DNA of 64,000 nucleotides from Ignavibacteriota bacterium (GCA_016713565.1 JADJOX010000007.1:1607534-1671533); one strand, 5' to 3'; positions 45,754 to 57,354 are shown, counted from the stretch's first letter. Notes: generated by a model not told the origin, from the sequence alone. Made by a program: numbers and translations.

Positions 45754-45759
45754 AATGGT

Positions 45760-46188
45760 TTATTTTAATTCACAGCTCATCATCCAATTTATTCCGAATT
45801 TATCGGTTAACATGCCAAAATAAGCACCCCAAAAAGTATTTTGTAAAGGCATAGAAATATTTCCGCCTTTTGCCAGTTCATTAAATATTTTATCGGCTTC
45901 GTCTTTACTTTCTGCACTTACCGAAATAGTAAAATTATTTCCGAAAGTAACTGTGGGTGACCAATCAACCATATCGCTTCCCATTAAAAATGTTTCTTTA
46001 CTGATTGGCAGAGAAATATGCATTATTTTATTTTTCGCGTTTTCTGGAATTGGCGGCATTCCTTCTTGCGGCGGCATTTCACCAAAAGTGTTTATATTAT
46101 GAAATTCACCTCCGAAAACTGTTTTATAAAAGTTGAACGCATCTCTGCAGTTCCCGTTGAATGTTATATATAAATTTACTGTTGCCAT
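45760..46188 (-). CDS. PhnB-type VOC protein
   Basis: ATG 46188 is used because the in-frame 15 codons upstream do not match the family; this gives 142 aa. The domain runs VNLYITFNGNCRDAFNFYKTVFGGEF to FWGAYFGMLTDKFGINWMM with KNKIMHISLPISKETFLMGSD between. It is a paralog of the gene at 34110-34535. The ligand is unknown. The two genes lie 11 kb apart. Confidence 0.9.
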   Translation of the reverse strand: MATVNLYITFNGNCRDAFNFYKTVFGGEFHNINTFGEMPPQEGMPPIPENAKNKIMHISLPISKETFLMGSDMVDWSPTVTFGNNFTISVSAESKDEADKIFNELAKGGNISMPLQNTFWGAYFGMLTDKFGINWMMSCELK

Positions 46189-46349
46189 AAATTTAACCCC
46201 ATATTTTAATATACAATAAACAAATAATATCACTTATCTTATTATTAACAAGAACAATAATAATAAAAATAAACGCAGTTAAATTATTTATCAATATTTT
46301 TTGATTTAAAACATCGAAAATTATGGTGGATTTATAAATAAAATATTTG

Positions 46350-46733
46350 CTATTTGTTTTTGTATAAAATTATAGAAAGAATTAAGATAATAAGGCTCAA
46401 ACCAGCAATGGCAGGCTGCATCCAAGAAACAAAACCAATAATTAAAACTTGAACAACAATCCAAATAAGAATTATAACCGCCGAAAACAACGCGGTAAAT
46501 TTACCAGTTTTAAATTTTTTAAAAACAGAAATTGAGGCGGTCAAACTGGAGCCTCCCACAAGAATAAATAATATAAAACTTGGTATAAAATAATTTTTAA
46601 AAGGACTTCTTTCCAGCCATTGAATAGGAATGTCTTTTGCACCCGACATTCCATAGAAACCGCCGCCAAAAGCATTTAGAGCAATAAATAAAAACAAAAA
46701 ACTAATTAAATATCTTAGAAAATTTCGCCGCAT
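46350..46733 (-). CDS. Small integral membrane protein (four helices)
   Basis: The 127-aa protein has four strongly hydrophobic segments (about 8-26, 48-70, 76-100 and 104-124) separated by short loops, including a conserved-looking IPIQWLERSPFKNYF. No family is recognised. It might be a small permease or stress protein. It is divergent from the P5C dehydrogenase gene by 164 bp. Confidence 0.6.
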   Translation of the reverse strand: MRRNFLRYLISFLFLFIALNAFGGGFYGMSGAKDIPIQWLERSPFKNYFIPSFILFILVGGSSLTASISVFKKFKTGKFTALFSAVIILIWIVVQVLIIGFVSWMQPAIAGLSLIILILSIILYKNK

Positions 46734-46897
46734 AACAAGGAATTATTTTATGCAAAAATATCAAACAAAACGTCAATAATGATTTTTTTTTCGATCAATT
46801 ATTATTCAATCCTATTTCACTTTTTGGTCTGCGTATAATTTCTTAATTTTTATGTATAAGTTATTTTATTTAATTAAAAGTTTTAAGGAGATTTATT

Positions 46898-48534
46898 ATG
46901 CCAAATGCTCATTTTAAGATAAACCTTCCTGAGAATGAACCGATTAAAAATTATTTACCAGGTTCACCGGAAAAAGCAGCACTTAAAAAAAGAATGGAAG
47001 AATTAAAAAGTCAAGTTCTGGAAATACCACTAATAATCGGCGGTAAAGAAGTAAAAACCGGAAATATGGAAGAATGTTTAATACCGCATGATCATAAAAC
47101 AGTTATTGGAAGATATCATAAAGCCGGAAAAAAAGAAGTTGAAATGGCAATTGATGCGGCACTTAAAGCTAGGGAAACATGGGCAGCAATGGATTGGCAT
47201 GACAGAGCAGCAATATTCTTAAAAGCCGGTGATTTGCTTGCTTCACCTTATTGGAGAAATACATTAAACGCTTCAACAATGTTATCGCAAAGCAAAAATG
47301 CATTTCAGGCAGAAATAGATTCTGCTTGTGAATTAATTGACTTTTTCAAATTCAACGCTTATTACGCTCAGCACATTTATGAACAGCAGCCGCCTCATTC
47401 TCCTGCCGGACAATGGAATAAAATGGAGTATAGAGCTTTGGAAGGATTTGTTTTGCCGTAGCTCCATTTAATTTTACATCAATTGCGGGTAATTTACCAA
47501 CATCACCGGCATTGATGGGAAATGTTGTTTTGATGAAACCTGCTTCCAGCGCAGTTTATACGGGCTATTGGTTAATGAAATTATTTGAAGCAGCCGGATT
47601 TCCTCCAGGAGTTATAAATTTTGTGCCGGGCTCCGGAAGACAAGTCGGTGATCCTGTTATGGCTTCTCCTTATTTAGCCGGAATTCATTTTACAGGAAGT
47701 ACACCGGTATTTCAAAATATGTGGAAAACCGTTGGCGAAAATATAGCGAAGTATAAATCATATCCGAGAATAGTCGGTGAAACCGGCGGTAAAGATTTTA
47801 TTTTTGTTCATAAAAGTGCAGACGTTATGGAAACAGGAACCGCGTTAATTAGAGGAGCATTTGAATATCAAGGTCAAAAATGTTCTGCCGCTTCAAGAGC
47901 ATATGTTCCTCAATCAATGTGGAGTTCACTAAAGAAATTTATGATTGATAATTTGAAGACAATAAAAATAGGTTCACCAGAAGATTTTACAAATTTTATG
48001 AATGCCGTAATAGATAAAGGCGCATTTGATACCATAACCGAATATATTAATTACGCAAAAAAAGCAAAGGATGCGGAAATTATTTTCGGCGGAAATTTTG
48101 ATAATTCAACCGGATATTTTATAGAACCAACAGTTATTGTAACAACAAATCCAAAGTTCAAAACAATGGAAGAAGAAATATTTGGTCCTGTACTTACAAT
48201 TTATGTTTATCCTACAAATAAATATGAACAAACTCTCGAGCTTTGCAATCAAACTTCACCATACGCTTTAACAGGAGCAATTTTTGCAAAAGACAGGGAA
48301 GCCATTGTATTAGCGGATAAAATGCTTAAAAATGCAGCGGGAAATTTTTATGTAAACGACAAACCAACCGGTGCGGTTGTTGGTCAACAGCCTTTTGGAG
48401 GCGCAAGAGCAAGCGGAACAAACGATAAAGCCGGCAGTTATTTGAATTTAATCCGATGGGTTTCACCTAGAGCAATTAAAGAGAATTTTATTCCGCCAGT
48501 AGATTATAAATATCCTTTTATGCAGGAAAAGTAA
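46898..48534 (+). CDS. pruA: L-glutamate gamma-semialdehyde (P5C) dehydrogenase, frame-shifted
   Basis: Two adjacent open frames encode one 545-aa enzyme that oxidises glutamate semialdehyde to glutamate in proline degradation. The first (to 47461) ends after ALEGF; adding one T to the TTTT at 47451-47454 restores GFVFAVAPFNFTSIAGNLP and joins the second. The corrected length is an exact multiple of three. Motifs present include the catalytic Glu in GETGGKDF, the catalytic Cys in EYQGQKCSAASRAY and EIFGPVLTIYVY. AAGGAG precedes the start. A proline dehydrogenase partner is not in the window. If the shift is real, the gene would be dead. Confidence 0.92.
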
Positions 48535-48581
48535 AAATGTTAAAACAGAAATGTTTATAACGTAAATACATATTTTATCGT

Positions 48582-48635
48582 AACTCCCGACGTTGACAAA
48601 TTATATAACAGTTTGAAATATCGGGAGTTTTTTTT
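48582..48635 (+). terminator. Terminator after the P5C dehydrogenase gene
   Basis: AACTCCCGA (48582-48590) pairs perfectly with TCGGGAGTT (48621-48629) over a 30-nt loop, and eight T follow at 48628-48635. Confidence 0.75.
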
Positions 48636-48746
48636 CATTTGTACAAATATTTGTAAATCTTTTTTCTTGCGCTTAAGAAATAAATATGATTTAATTATTT
48701 TTATTAAATAAAGTCGCTAATAAATTTTAATAACGGAAATCTTAAT

Positions 48747-50051
48747 ATGAAAAAATATTTCATGTACTTTTTGTTCATTACAATTTTTATTACAAATAGT
48801 AAATATTTATCACAGGAATATTTAACCGAACTAAACAAAAAACTTTTGGAAATTCCCGATATAAAAGTGAATAAACTTCAACCGGATTCGCAATTTTCGG
48901 AAATATATGAAATTTTTGTAACTCAACCCTTAGATCATCTGAATTCATTTAACGGCATAAAATTTAGTCAAAGAATTTATCTTCATCATACTGATTTTAA
49001 TAAACCAATGGTAATGGAAAATGACGGATACGCAATCGACGAAAGTAGAAGAACGGAGTTATCAAAAATATTAAAATGTAATGAAATTATAGTTGAACAT
49101 AGATATTTTGGTGAATCAGTTCCCGACAGTATGGATTGGAAATATCTTAATACTGCTCAAGCAGCTGCAGATCATAATAGAATTGTTCAAATTCTAAAAA
49201 ATATATACAAAGAAAAATGGATAAGTACGGGAATTAGCAAGGGCGGACAAACGACTATTTTCTTCAAATATTATTATCCCAATGCTGTTGATGTTTGGGT
49301 TCCTTATGTTGCGCCTTTAAATTTAGAGCAGGAAGATAACAGAATTCATACATTTCTTGAAAACGTAGGAACCGATGACTGTCGTAATAAAATTGAAAAA
49401 TATCAAAGAGCATTATTGAAAAACCGAAATGAAATTTTGCCCATGTTGAATTCATATATGGAAGAACACAATTATACTTTTCCATTAGGTTTGGAAAAAA
49501 CTTTTGAATACGATGTAATGGAATATTCCTTTTCTTTTTGGCAATGGGGAAATTTAAATTGCGATAATATTCCAGATCAAGACGATACACCTGAAAATTT
49601 ATTTAAGCATTTATACACCGCATCTCCGTTCGATTATTTTGACGGAAAATCAATGACTTATTTTCAGCCGTTTTTCTATCAGGCTTATACTGAAATTGGT
49701 TATTACAATTACGAAACAAGTGATTTTACTGATTTACTGATTGATGTAAAAGATAAATACGCCAGCAATATTTGTTTTGCTCCGCAAAATGCTGAATTAA
49801 ATTTCAACAAAAAATTAATGGAAAATATAAATAGTTATATATATAACTATGGCAACAATATGCTTTATATTTATGGCGGCAACGATACTTGGTCGGCTAC
49901 AAGCGTCAATATTGGTCCAAATACAAACGCGGTAAAAATGATTAAGAAAGGCGGAAATCACAGAACCAGAATAAACAGTTTTACAGGTGATGAAAAAGAG
50001 AAAATTTATTCGACTTTAGAAAAATGGCTTAACATAAAAATTGAAAGATAA
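48747..50051 (+). CDS. S37/PS-10-type secreted serine aminopeptidase-like protein
   Basis: The 434-aa alpha/beta-hydrolase-like protein has a signal peptide (about 1-21) and the pattern QPLDHLNSFNGIKFSQRIYL near its N-terminus. The nucleophile elbow is GISKGGQT with Ser164, IIVEHRYFGES is the oxyanion strand, and the C-terminal GGNDTWS and GGNHRTR supply the probable Asp and His. The closest families are PS-10 (S37) and S28 peptidases, which release dipeptides or tripeptides from proteins. It is secreted, so it would act in the periplasm or outside. Confidence 0.75.
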   Translation: MKKYFMYFLFITIFITNSKYLSQEYLTELNKKLLEIPDIKVNKLQPDSQFSEIYEIFVTQPLDHLNSFNGIKFSQRIYLHHTDFNKPMVMENDGYAIDESRRTELSKILKCNEIIVEHRYFGESVPDSMDWKYLNTAQAAADHNRIVQILKNIYKEKWISTGISKGGQTTIFFKYYYPNAVDVWVPYVAPLNLEQEDNRIHTFLENVGTDDCRNKIEKYQRALLKNRNEILPMLNSYMEEHNYTFPLGLEKTFEYDVMEYSFSFWQWGNLNCDNIPDQDDTPENLFKHLYTASPFDYFDGKSMTYFQPFFYQAYTEIGYYNYETSDFTDLLIDVKDKYASNICFAPQNAELNFNKKLMENINSYIYNYGNNMLYIYGGNDTWSATSVNIGPNTNAVKMIKKGGNHRTRINSFTGDEKEKIYSTLEKWLNIKIER

Positions 50052-50059
50052 TATTGCTG

Positions 50060-50097
50060 AATAAGTCACAATTAATTTTTTATAATTGCGACTTATT
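50060..50097. terminator. Bidirectional terminator between convergent genes
   Basis: AATAAGTCACAATTA (50060-50074) pairs with TAATTGCGACTTATT (50083-50097) with one mismatch and an 8-nt loop, between the peptidase and phosphatase genes. Confidence 0.75.
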
Positions 50098-50125
50098 TTA
50101 AAACACAGAAAAAAATCTGGTAACT

Positions 50126-51748
50126 TTATTTTTTAAGCAAAGGAATTCCAATACAATCACTTGGCGGTGTTACTCCGATAAAATCACAAACCGTTGCCGC
50201 AATATCTTCAATATAAGCTTCATCATTTCTTGTTTGGGCGGGAACATTTTTCCCATAAATTAAAAATGGTATATGATTATCATAATTGTGTCTCGATCCA
50301 TGCTGTGTGCCATATTTTTTTTCGTATTCCAAATAAAATGTTTTTAGAGAAAATAATATATCGCCGGATCGCTTCTTATTATAGCCGTTCAAAATGTAAT
50401 TGTTTGTTGATCGCGAAGCAACCATTTTATCAAGTTCGGATTTCGTAAACACTTCGACAATTTCGGGAAAACTGCTCAACATGTAATTTTTAATTTCTTG
50501 CTCAACTTTTATATTATCTAATTTTAGTTTAGAAATTTCTTCATAATTTAAGTAGAGATTTCTTGAAAATCTTGTTTTAATCAAATCTTTACTTCCAAAA
50601 ACTTTCTCTAAGTGATTTGTTAGTTTTTCATTAAAGTTGGAATTATCTAAAACTCCGGCGTCAAAATGCATATCTTGAAGATACCGAGTATTTTCCATTC
50701 CGCCGTGATCAGCTGTAAGGAATAGTAAGTAATTGTCTTTCCCGACTTGGTTATCCAACATTTTCAGTAATTCAGAAAGCTGCTCATCCAATCTTAAATA
50801 AGTATCCAATACTTCATAAGACTGTATTCCATAATCATGTCCAATCTTATCAGGAGTTGAAAAACTCACGGCGAGATGATCGGTAAATTCACCTTTGCCT
50901 AAATTTTCATTTTTTAATATTTCTTTAACAAAATCAATTAGTATTTGATTTCCAAATGGTGTGTACAAGAGTTTATTAAACTTTTTAGATTGCTCAATAT
51001 TTTTCAATGAATGCGGGAATGACGTTTTTCCTTCATTAAAAACATCCTCTTCATATTGTGAATTATCGTCGGGTAAATTTTTATATATCTCCGGCGATTT
51101 TAATAAATTCCATTCTTTATTCAAATAAGAATCAACAATACCCGAATTATTAAAATTTGTTACCCAATCGGGTAATTTTTTCAGATAATAAAATGAAGAA
51201 ATAAATTTTCCGGTGTTATCATCAAACCAATATGCCGCATTTGCGCTTCTTCCGGCAGGCAACATTGCCCCGCGGTCTTTTATAGAAAGACTAATTACTT
51301 TGGACTTTCCAAAACTATTAAGTTTAATTTGATCTCCGATAGTTGTACTTAAAAGCTGTTCAGGTGAAAGTTCTTTATCAATTCCTTCAACAAGCATTTT
51401 GTCTGCTGGACTAACAGCTGTAACACAGTTAACATTTTCAAACGTTGTTCTATCTTTCCAATCATTTGCAATAATTCCGTGAAAGTACGGAATAGTTCCT
51501 GTATAAATTGATGCATGTCCCGCGCCAGTTACAGTTGGAATATAATTTATTTTACAATTTGTAAAATTTGTCCCGTTGTTCAGCAATCTTTTAAATCCGT
51601 TATTGCCAAATTGATCGTAAAATTTTTCCAAATAATCATAACGCATTTGATCAACAACAATTCCGACAACTAATTTAGGTTTTTCATCTTTTTGGGCATA
51701 GCCAATAAATGAAAATATAATTGAGAACAAAACAATATTTTTAATCAT
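50126..51748 (-). CDS. Alkaline phosphatase superfamily protein (PafA-like)
   Basis: ATG 51748 gives 540 aa with a signal peptide ending FIGYAQ. The alkaline-phosphatase fold is recognised from GIVVDQMRYDYL (metal Asp), the Thr nucleophile in PTVTGAGHASIYTG, DRGAMLPAGRSANAAYWFD, the metal-binding LFLTADHGGMENTRY and the C-terminal KYGTQHGSRHNYDNHIPFLIYG. A Thr instead of Ser nucleophile marks the PafA phosphomonoesterase group of Bacteroidota. It releases phosphate from organic esters in the periplasm. Calcium or zinc dependence cannot be told. It is a single-gene unit. Confidence 0.9.
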   Translation of the reverse strand: MIKNIVLFSIIFSFIGYAQKDEKPKLVVGIVVDQMRYDYLEKFYDQFGNNGFKRLLNNGTNFTNCKINYIPTVTGAGHASIYTGTIPYFHGIIANDWKDRTTFENVNCVTAVSPADKMLVEGIDKELSPEQLLSTTIGDQIKLNSFGKSKVISLSIKDRGAMLPAGRSANAAYWFDDNTGKFISSFYYLKKLPDWVTNFNNSGIVDSYLNKEWNLLKSPEIYKNLPDDNSQYEEDVFNEGKTSFPHSLKNIEQSKKFNKLLYTPFGNQILIDFVKEILKNENLGKGEFTDHLAVSFSTPDKIGHDYGIQSYEVLDTYLRLDEQLSELLKMLDNQVGKDNYLLFLTADHGGMENTRYLQDMHFDAGVLDNSNFNEKLTNHLEKVFGSKDLIKTRFSRNLYLNYEEISKLKLDNIKVEQEIKNYMLSSFPEIVEVFTKSELDKMVASRSTNNYILNGYNKKRSGDILFSLKTFYLEYEKKYGTQHGSRHNYDNHIPFLIYGKNVPAQTRNDEAYIEDIAATVCDFIGVTPPSDCIGIPLLKK

Positions 51749-51926
51749 AACAACCATTCTTTTTTAATAAAGGAATATAAAATAATAATTTGAATTTAAA
51801 AAAAATTATACATTTCATGAGATATAAAAATTTAACAAAAATTTAAAATTGAAAATCACATTATTGAGAAATGCATTATATTGATTTATAAAATTTTGTA
51901 AATTCATTTGTACAATAGAGGTTATT

Positions 51927-52547
51927 ATGCCAAAAATAATTAGTTCACCGTCAATAATTGAATCAGCCGGAAATAAACCTAAAATAATTAAGGAATATTT
52001 TGGAAGAGTGAATTCACAAAGCGAAGAAGTAAGCATTGCCAAAATGAATAGTCCGCAAGGCTGGATTGAGCCGGGACAGCAGCCGGAATTCAACGAATAT
52101 ACTATTGTGTTAAAAGGAATTCTTAAGGTTGAAACAGAAAATGAAAATTTTGAAGTTAAAGCTGGCGAAGCGATTTTAACGGAAAAAGGAGAATGGATAA
52201 GATACAGCACTCCTTTTGAAGATACCGAATATATTGCGGTTTGTCTTCCCGCATTTTCGCCAAAAACGGTTCATCGAGATGGAGAAGTAGAAAAAGATTA
52301 TAACTATGTTGAAATTTTAAGAACATACAGCCAAGTCGATATTGCAATGATCAAAAGTCTTCTTGATGGAAACGCGGATTATTATTTTCATGGTGAAAAT
52401 TTTATGTCAATTAGACCATTATTAGAACCGGCTATTTTAATGGTAAATGAAAATGACGTTGATGATGTTAAAGAAATATTGAAAGATTTTGAATTGAATT
52501 TTTTGGGCGTGAGTTTAAAGGAAGAGGATGAAAATGAGGATGAATAA
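51927..52547 (+). CDS. Cupin domain fused to a DUF2007-like C-terminal domain
   Basis: The 206-aa protein has a cupin beta-barrel (about 20-110: NEYTIVLKGILKVET, VKAGEAILTEKGEW and YIAVCLPAFSP), and a C-terminal DUF2007-like module (about 125-195: YVEILRTYSQVDIAMIKSLLDGN, ILMVNENDVDDVKEILKDF), ended by an acidic tail. DUF2007 modules are predicted signal-transducing domains. A ribosome-binding site AGAGG precedes the start. The fusion suggests a ligand-binding regulator. The function is unknown. Confidence 0.75.
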   Translation: MPKIISSPSIIESAGNKPKIIKEYFGRVNSQSEEVSIAKMNSPQGWIEPGQQPEFNEYTIVLKGILKVETENENFEVKAGEAILTEKGEWIRYSTPFEDTEYIAVCLPAFSPKTVHRDGEVEKDYNYVEILRTYSQVDIAMIKSLLDGNADYYFHGENFMSIRPLLEPAILMVNENDVDDVKEILKDFELNFLGVSLKEEDENEDE

Positions 52548-52653
52548 TTTTAGAAAAATAATTTTTAGTTTGCCAATAATCATATAATGAATTTTGACTT
52601 TAACATTTTCATTTGCTAATATTAATCCCACACTTTGTCCCTTTTGAGAATAA

Positions 52654-53133
52654 ATGTCAACCGAACTGCGACCCAGAATAAAGATAATTTCCAAACTTGG
52701 TAGAGAACAAGTTATGGATATAATATTGCAAAAAATATATGATCCTAATTCTCAATTTAAAGGATGGATCAAAGAAGGATTTGCGGTAATTTATACACTC
52801 CAAAATGATAAGCATATTTGGACACCGCAAATTAATCTTCAGATAGATGAAATTGAAAACGGAACTGAAATACGCGGAACTATTGGTCCAAATGAAAATA
52901 TTTGGACTGCTTTCGCGTTCACATTTTCTATATTGGGCTTTTTTGCGTTTGCATGCTTATTCTGGGGACTTTCACGACTAAGTTTAGGTTATTCCGCAAC
53001 TATTCTTTGGGCAGTTCCAATAATTCTGATCATTATTTTGGGTGTTTACATGCTTGCCAAAATTGGTCAGCAACTTAGCAGAAACGAAGTAAGACAATTA
53101 AGAAAATTTGTTGAATCCGCTTTTGAGGAATAA
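52654..53133 (+). CDS. Membrane protein of unknown function
   Basis: The 159-aa protein has a soluble N-terminal half with beta strands (RPRIKIISKLG, GFAVIYTLQND, NGTEIRGTIGPN), two membrane helices (about 88-110 and 118-140), and a charged C-terminal helix. No family is recognised. It is transcribed in the same direction as the cupin gene and the following hybrid regulator; the intervening 107 and 66 bp gaps do not rule out a common transcript. Confidence 0.6.
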   Translation: MSTELRPRIKIISKLGREQVMDIILQKIYDPNSQFKGWIKEGFAVIYTLQNDKHIWTPQINLQIDEIENGTEIRGTIGPNENIWTAFAFTFSILGFFAFACLFWGLSRLSLGYSATILWAVPIILIIILGVYMLAKIGQQLSRNEVRQLRKFVESAFEE

Positions 53134-53199
53134 ATATTTTTCCATTATGTATTTGTAAAATTAATTTAAAGTGCAAATTGCACAGAAAGGAAATTATTT

Positions 53200-56100
53200 T
53201 TGGGGAAAATAATTTTCGAAAAGTTTTTTTATTATTTTCAAATACATTGCTTCTACTGCGCAATTATTTTTTTCCTATTAATAAACATCACCTCCAACTA
53301 TTCTCAAAATTTAAGTTCAGGCAAAATAGGGCAGTTTTTGTAAAAAATTATAGTCCAAATGAATACAATTCTGGAATTCAAAACTGGTGTATTTTACAAG
53401 ATCAAAGAGGATTGATGTATTTGGGTAATGATGATGGAATTTTGGAATATGACGGTTCTTCTTGGAGATTAATAAAAACCAGCAACAATTCCATTGTCAG
53501 ATCAATGTGTATGGATTCAAAAGGAAGAATTTATGTTGCTGCATCATCTGATTTTGGCTATTTAGATGCTGATTCAATTGGACAGCTTCAGTTTGTTTCA
53601 CTTCGTAAACTTAGTTTAAATATTCCAAATTTTGGAGATGTTTGGGATGTTAACGAAAATTCAAATGGAATTTATTTTAAAACCCAAGATCAAATTTTTC
53701 GTTTTCACAATAATAATATTACAATTATTGATTCAGTTTTTTCATACAGATTATATAAAGTTGGAGACGATATATTTGTTAGAAATAACGGAATTGGTTT
53801 ACAAAAAATAATTGGTAACTCTGTCAAATTAATTCCAGATGGCGAAAGTTTTGCAAGCGTTGGAGTTTATGATATGATTCCTTTTAATGATAAAATTTTA
53901 ATTACTACAAACACAAACGGATTATTTCTTTATTACGGAAATAATTTTACAAAATTCAAAACCGAAGCTGATCAATTTTTATTTCAAAATAAAATTTATA
54001 ATGCGTGTAAACTTTTTAATGAAAATATTGCAATTGCAACTCAAAGAGGCGGAATTACTATAATTGATAAAAATGGAAAATTAATTCAGAATATTAATTC
54101 TACTAACGGACTTAAAACAGATATTGTGTATGATGTTTATCCGGATTACCAAGGAAGTTTATGGCTTGCAATGACAGATGGACTTGCAAAAATTGAAATT
54201 GATTCACCATTTAAAAAGCTTCCAATTGAAAAAACCGGTAAAAACTATTTTTCATCAATTTATAGATTTAATAATAAAATTTATGCCACAAATTCATTCG
54301 GACTTCTCCAATATGATGAAACTACTTTAACATTCAAAACATTTAAAGGAATTTCTTCAAGCGGTTATAATTTTTTCTCATTTGGAAATTCACTTTTTGT
54401 TCTTACAATGGATGGAATTTCAAAAGTTAATAATGATAATACAATTGAGAAATTATTTGATATGACTGCTTCCGTTGGATGCAAATCAAATATTGATACA
54501 AATATTTTTTATGTAAACCATAGAGAAGGAATAAATATTTTAAAATATAAAAATGGCAGATTTCAACTTTTAATAAAACTACCTCAAGTTCCTTTTGAAA
54601 TTGCAAATATTAGTGAAGACGGAAATGGAAGTTTATGGCTAACAACTTATTACCAAGGCGCAATTCAAATTTCATGCAAGGATGATTATTTATTTAATGC
54701 TGTTGATTCAACCAAAATAAATATAGATTATTATGATAATAACAACAAACTTCCGGGAAATTTAGCATCAATATTAATAATTGATGAAAAACCTTTTTTT
54801 GCAACAGATAAAGGATTTTTCAATTTTGATGAAAATACAAAAAAATTTCATCCGGATTCAATTTTGGGAACGACTTTTACTAGTTCAACTCATTTGATAA
54901 AATTTTATGTAGAAGATTATGATCATAACTTTTGGATTTTGGCAAAAACGGAAAATGGATTAGAATTCGGTAAAGCTATAAAACAAAACTCAGATAATTA
55001 TTTGTGGACACCATCTCCGGAATTTCAAAGATTAGACTTAAGCAGAATTTTTACAATGTATTCAGATTATAGTCCAATTGAAAAAAAGGAAATTTTATGG
55101 ATAAGTTCGGATGAAGGTTTAATTCAGTATTCTCCTAAAAATAATAGATTTCTGAAAGAAAAATTTGCAACATTTATAAGAAATGTATTTGTTAATCATG
55201 ATTCATTAGTTTATGCCGGTACAAAAAATCAAAAAACTTCGAAAAAAAATATTTTCTCTTTTAGAAATAATGATTTGGTGTTTCAATTTACCTCAACAAG
55301 TTATGATAAATCTGAACAAAATGAATATCAATTTATACTTGAAGGATATGAAGAAAACTGGTCGCAATGGAGTAATGAAAATATAAAGGAATATACAAAT
55401 CTTTCAAACGGAGATTATACTTTTCGTGTTAAATCCAAAATATATATGGAAAAATTGGAAGTGAAGATTTTTATACCTTTACAATTCTTGCACCCTGGTA
55501 TTTAACGTGGTGGTCATATCTTATTTATGCATTTATATTTTTAGGAATATTATATCTTATTAGAGATTATGAGTTAAAACGAATTCACAAAAAACATTCT
55601 TTGGAACTTGAATTAGCAGCTTTTGAAAAACTAAAGGAACTCGATCAGTTAAAATCCTATTTTTTTGCAAATATTTCTCATGAATTTAGAACTCCGCTTA
55701 CATTAGTTTTGGGACAAATTGAAAGTGTTCTTTCATCAAATATTGAAACTAAGGAAAAAGGAAAACTTCACGTTGCAAATAGGAATGCACGAAGGCTTTT
55801 AGATTTAATTAATCAGCTTTTGGATCTATCAAAAATTGAAGCCGGAAGTATGAAACTTGAAGCTAAACAGCATAATATTGTTTCTTTTCTAAAAAGTTTA
55901 TTTTATTCATTTGAATCAATTGCAGAAACACACAAAATTAGTTTTAAAATTCAAATCTGATTTTGAAAACATTCCAGTAATTTTTGATCCGGATAAAATG
56001 GAAAAAGTTTTCTATAATTTCATTTCAAATTCAATAAAATTTTCAAAATCTGGCGGTGAAGTTTCGGTAAGTTTAAGTTTAAGGGGAGATTCATTTGTTT

Positions 56101-57211
56101 TAATAAAAATTAAAGATAACGGAAAAGGAATTAGTAAAAGCACTTACCTCATATTTTCGATCGATTTTATCAAGTTGAAGGTTCAAACACTCGCGAATTT
56201 GAAGGAACCGGAATTGGATTAGCTTTAGCAAATGAATTAATTCTACTTCATAACGGAAAAATTAATGTTGAAAGTGAAGAAAATTATTGGACGGAATTTA
56301 CAATTGAACTTCCTATGGGCGATTTAAATTTGGAAAAAGAACAATTGGTCGATTATTCCACAAAATTCACAAATCAAAATGATATTGAAAATTTGAATGA
56401 AGAAAAAGTTGAAATAATTGATTCACAGTTGGAAAATAATTCCCGAAATAAAAATTCCGAAATTATTCTAATTGTTGATGATAATACGGATGTGAGATCA
56501 TATATAAAAGAACAAATTGAAGATGAATATAAAATTTTTGAAGCTTCGAATGGAGAGGAAGGAATTATAAAAGCAGAGGCTGAAATTCCCGATTTAATAA
56601 TTACAGATGTAATGATGCCTAAAATAGATGGCTATCAATTTTGCAAAGAAATTCGCGGTAATAATAAAACAAGCCATATTCCAATAATTATGCTAACGGC
56701 AAAAGCAGCCTTAGATGATAAAATAGAAGGTTTGGAAACCGGAATTGATGCTTATCTAACCAAACCATTTAGTGCTAAAGAATTGATTGTTAGAATAAAA
56801 AATTTAATTTATCAGCGTAAACAATTAAGAAAGAAATTTAGTAAATCCACAATTCTAAAGCCTTCAGAAATTACAGAAATTTCTGTAGATCAAAAATTTT
56901 TGGAAAATATAATAAAATTTATTGAATCCAATTTTGAAAATGAAAATTTTACAATTGAAGATATTGCATCTAAAGTTAATATGAGTATTTCGCAATTAAA
57001 TAGAAAATTAAATGCATTAATTGATCAGCCGGCAGGACAATTAATTCGGTCGCTTCGTTTGCAAAGAGCGGCTGATTTATTAAAGCAGAAGGCCGGAAAT
57101 GTAGCAGAAATTTGTTATATGGTCGGATTTAGCGACCAAGCATATTTTTCCCGTTCATTCAAAAAACAATTTGGAAAAAGTCCATCGGAATATAGAAACA
57201 CTATAATGTAA
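53200..57211 (+). CDS. Hybrid two-component regulator (Reg_prop/Y_Y_Y sensor, kinase, receiver, AraC), with four frame breaks
   Basis: TTG 53200, 9 bp after AGAAAGG, begins a signal peptide. The frame breaks at TTTTT 53335 (one T missing), AAAA 55437 (one A missing), AAAA 55946 (one A extra) and AAAA 56136 (one A missing). The repaired reading is 1337 codons, exactly in frame. Domain order: periplasmic Reg_prop propeller (about 1-680), Y_Y_Y domain (about 690-765), membrane helix, histidine kinase with FFANISHEFRTPLTLV and DNGKGIS/GTGIGLALAN, receiver with VDDNTDVRSY and DLIITDVMMPKIDGYQF, AraC helix-turn-helix at the end. It senses a periplasmic ligand and controls transcription. Clustered breaks in short homopolymers suggest sequence error rather than decay. 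Confidence 0.85.
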
Positions 57212-57354
57212 ATAGACATTTCAAATAAATCACCCTATAATTTCATAAAGTCCAAATTTTTGCATAAATAATACAAGAAATCCATATTCAATCCATCTAA
57301 TTTTAAAATCAAATTCAAAAGAATAATTGATAAATTATGTGAAAGCTGAACAAA

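Noticed and set aside
46898..48534. Programmed frameshifting in the P5C dehydrogenase gene
   Set aside because: There is no slippery heptamer or stimulating hairpin at 47451, and the family has no precedent; a missing T is simpler.
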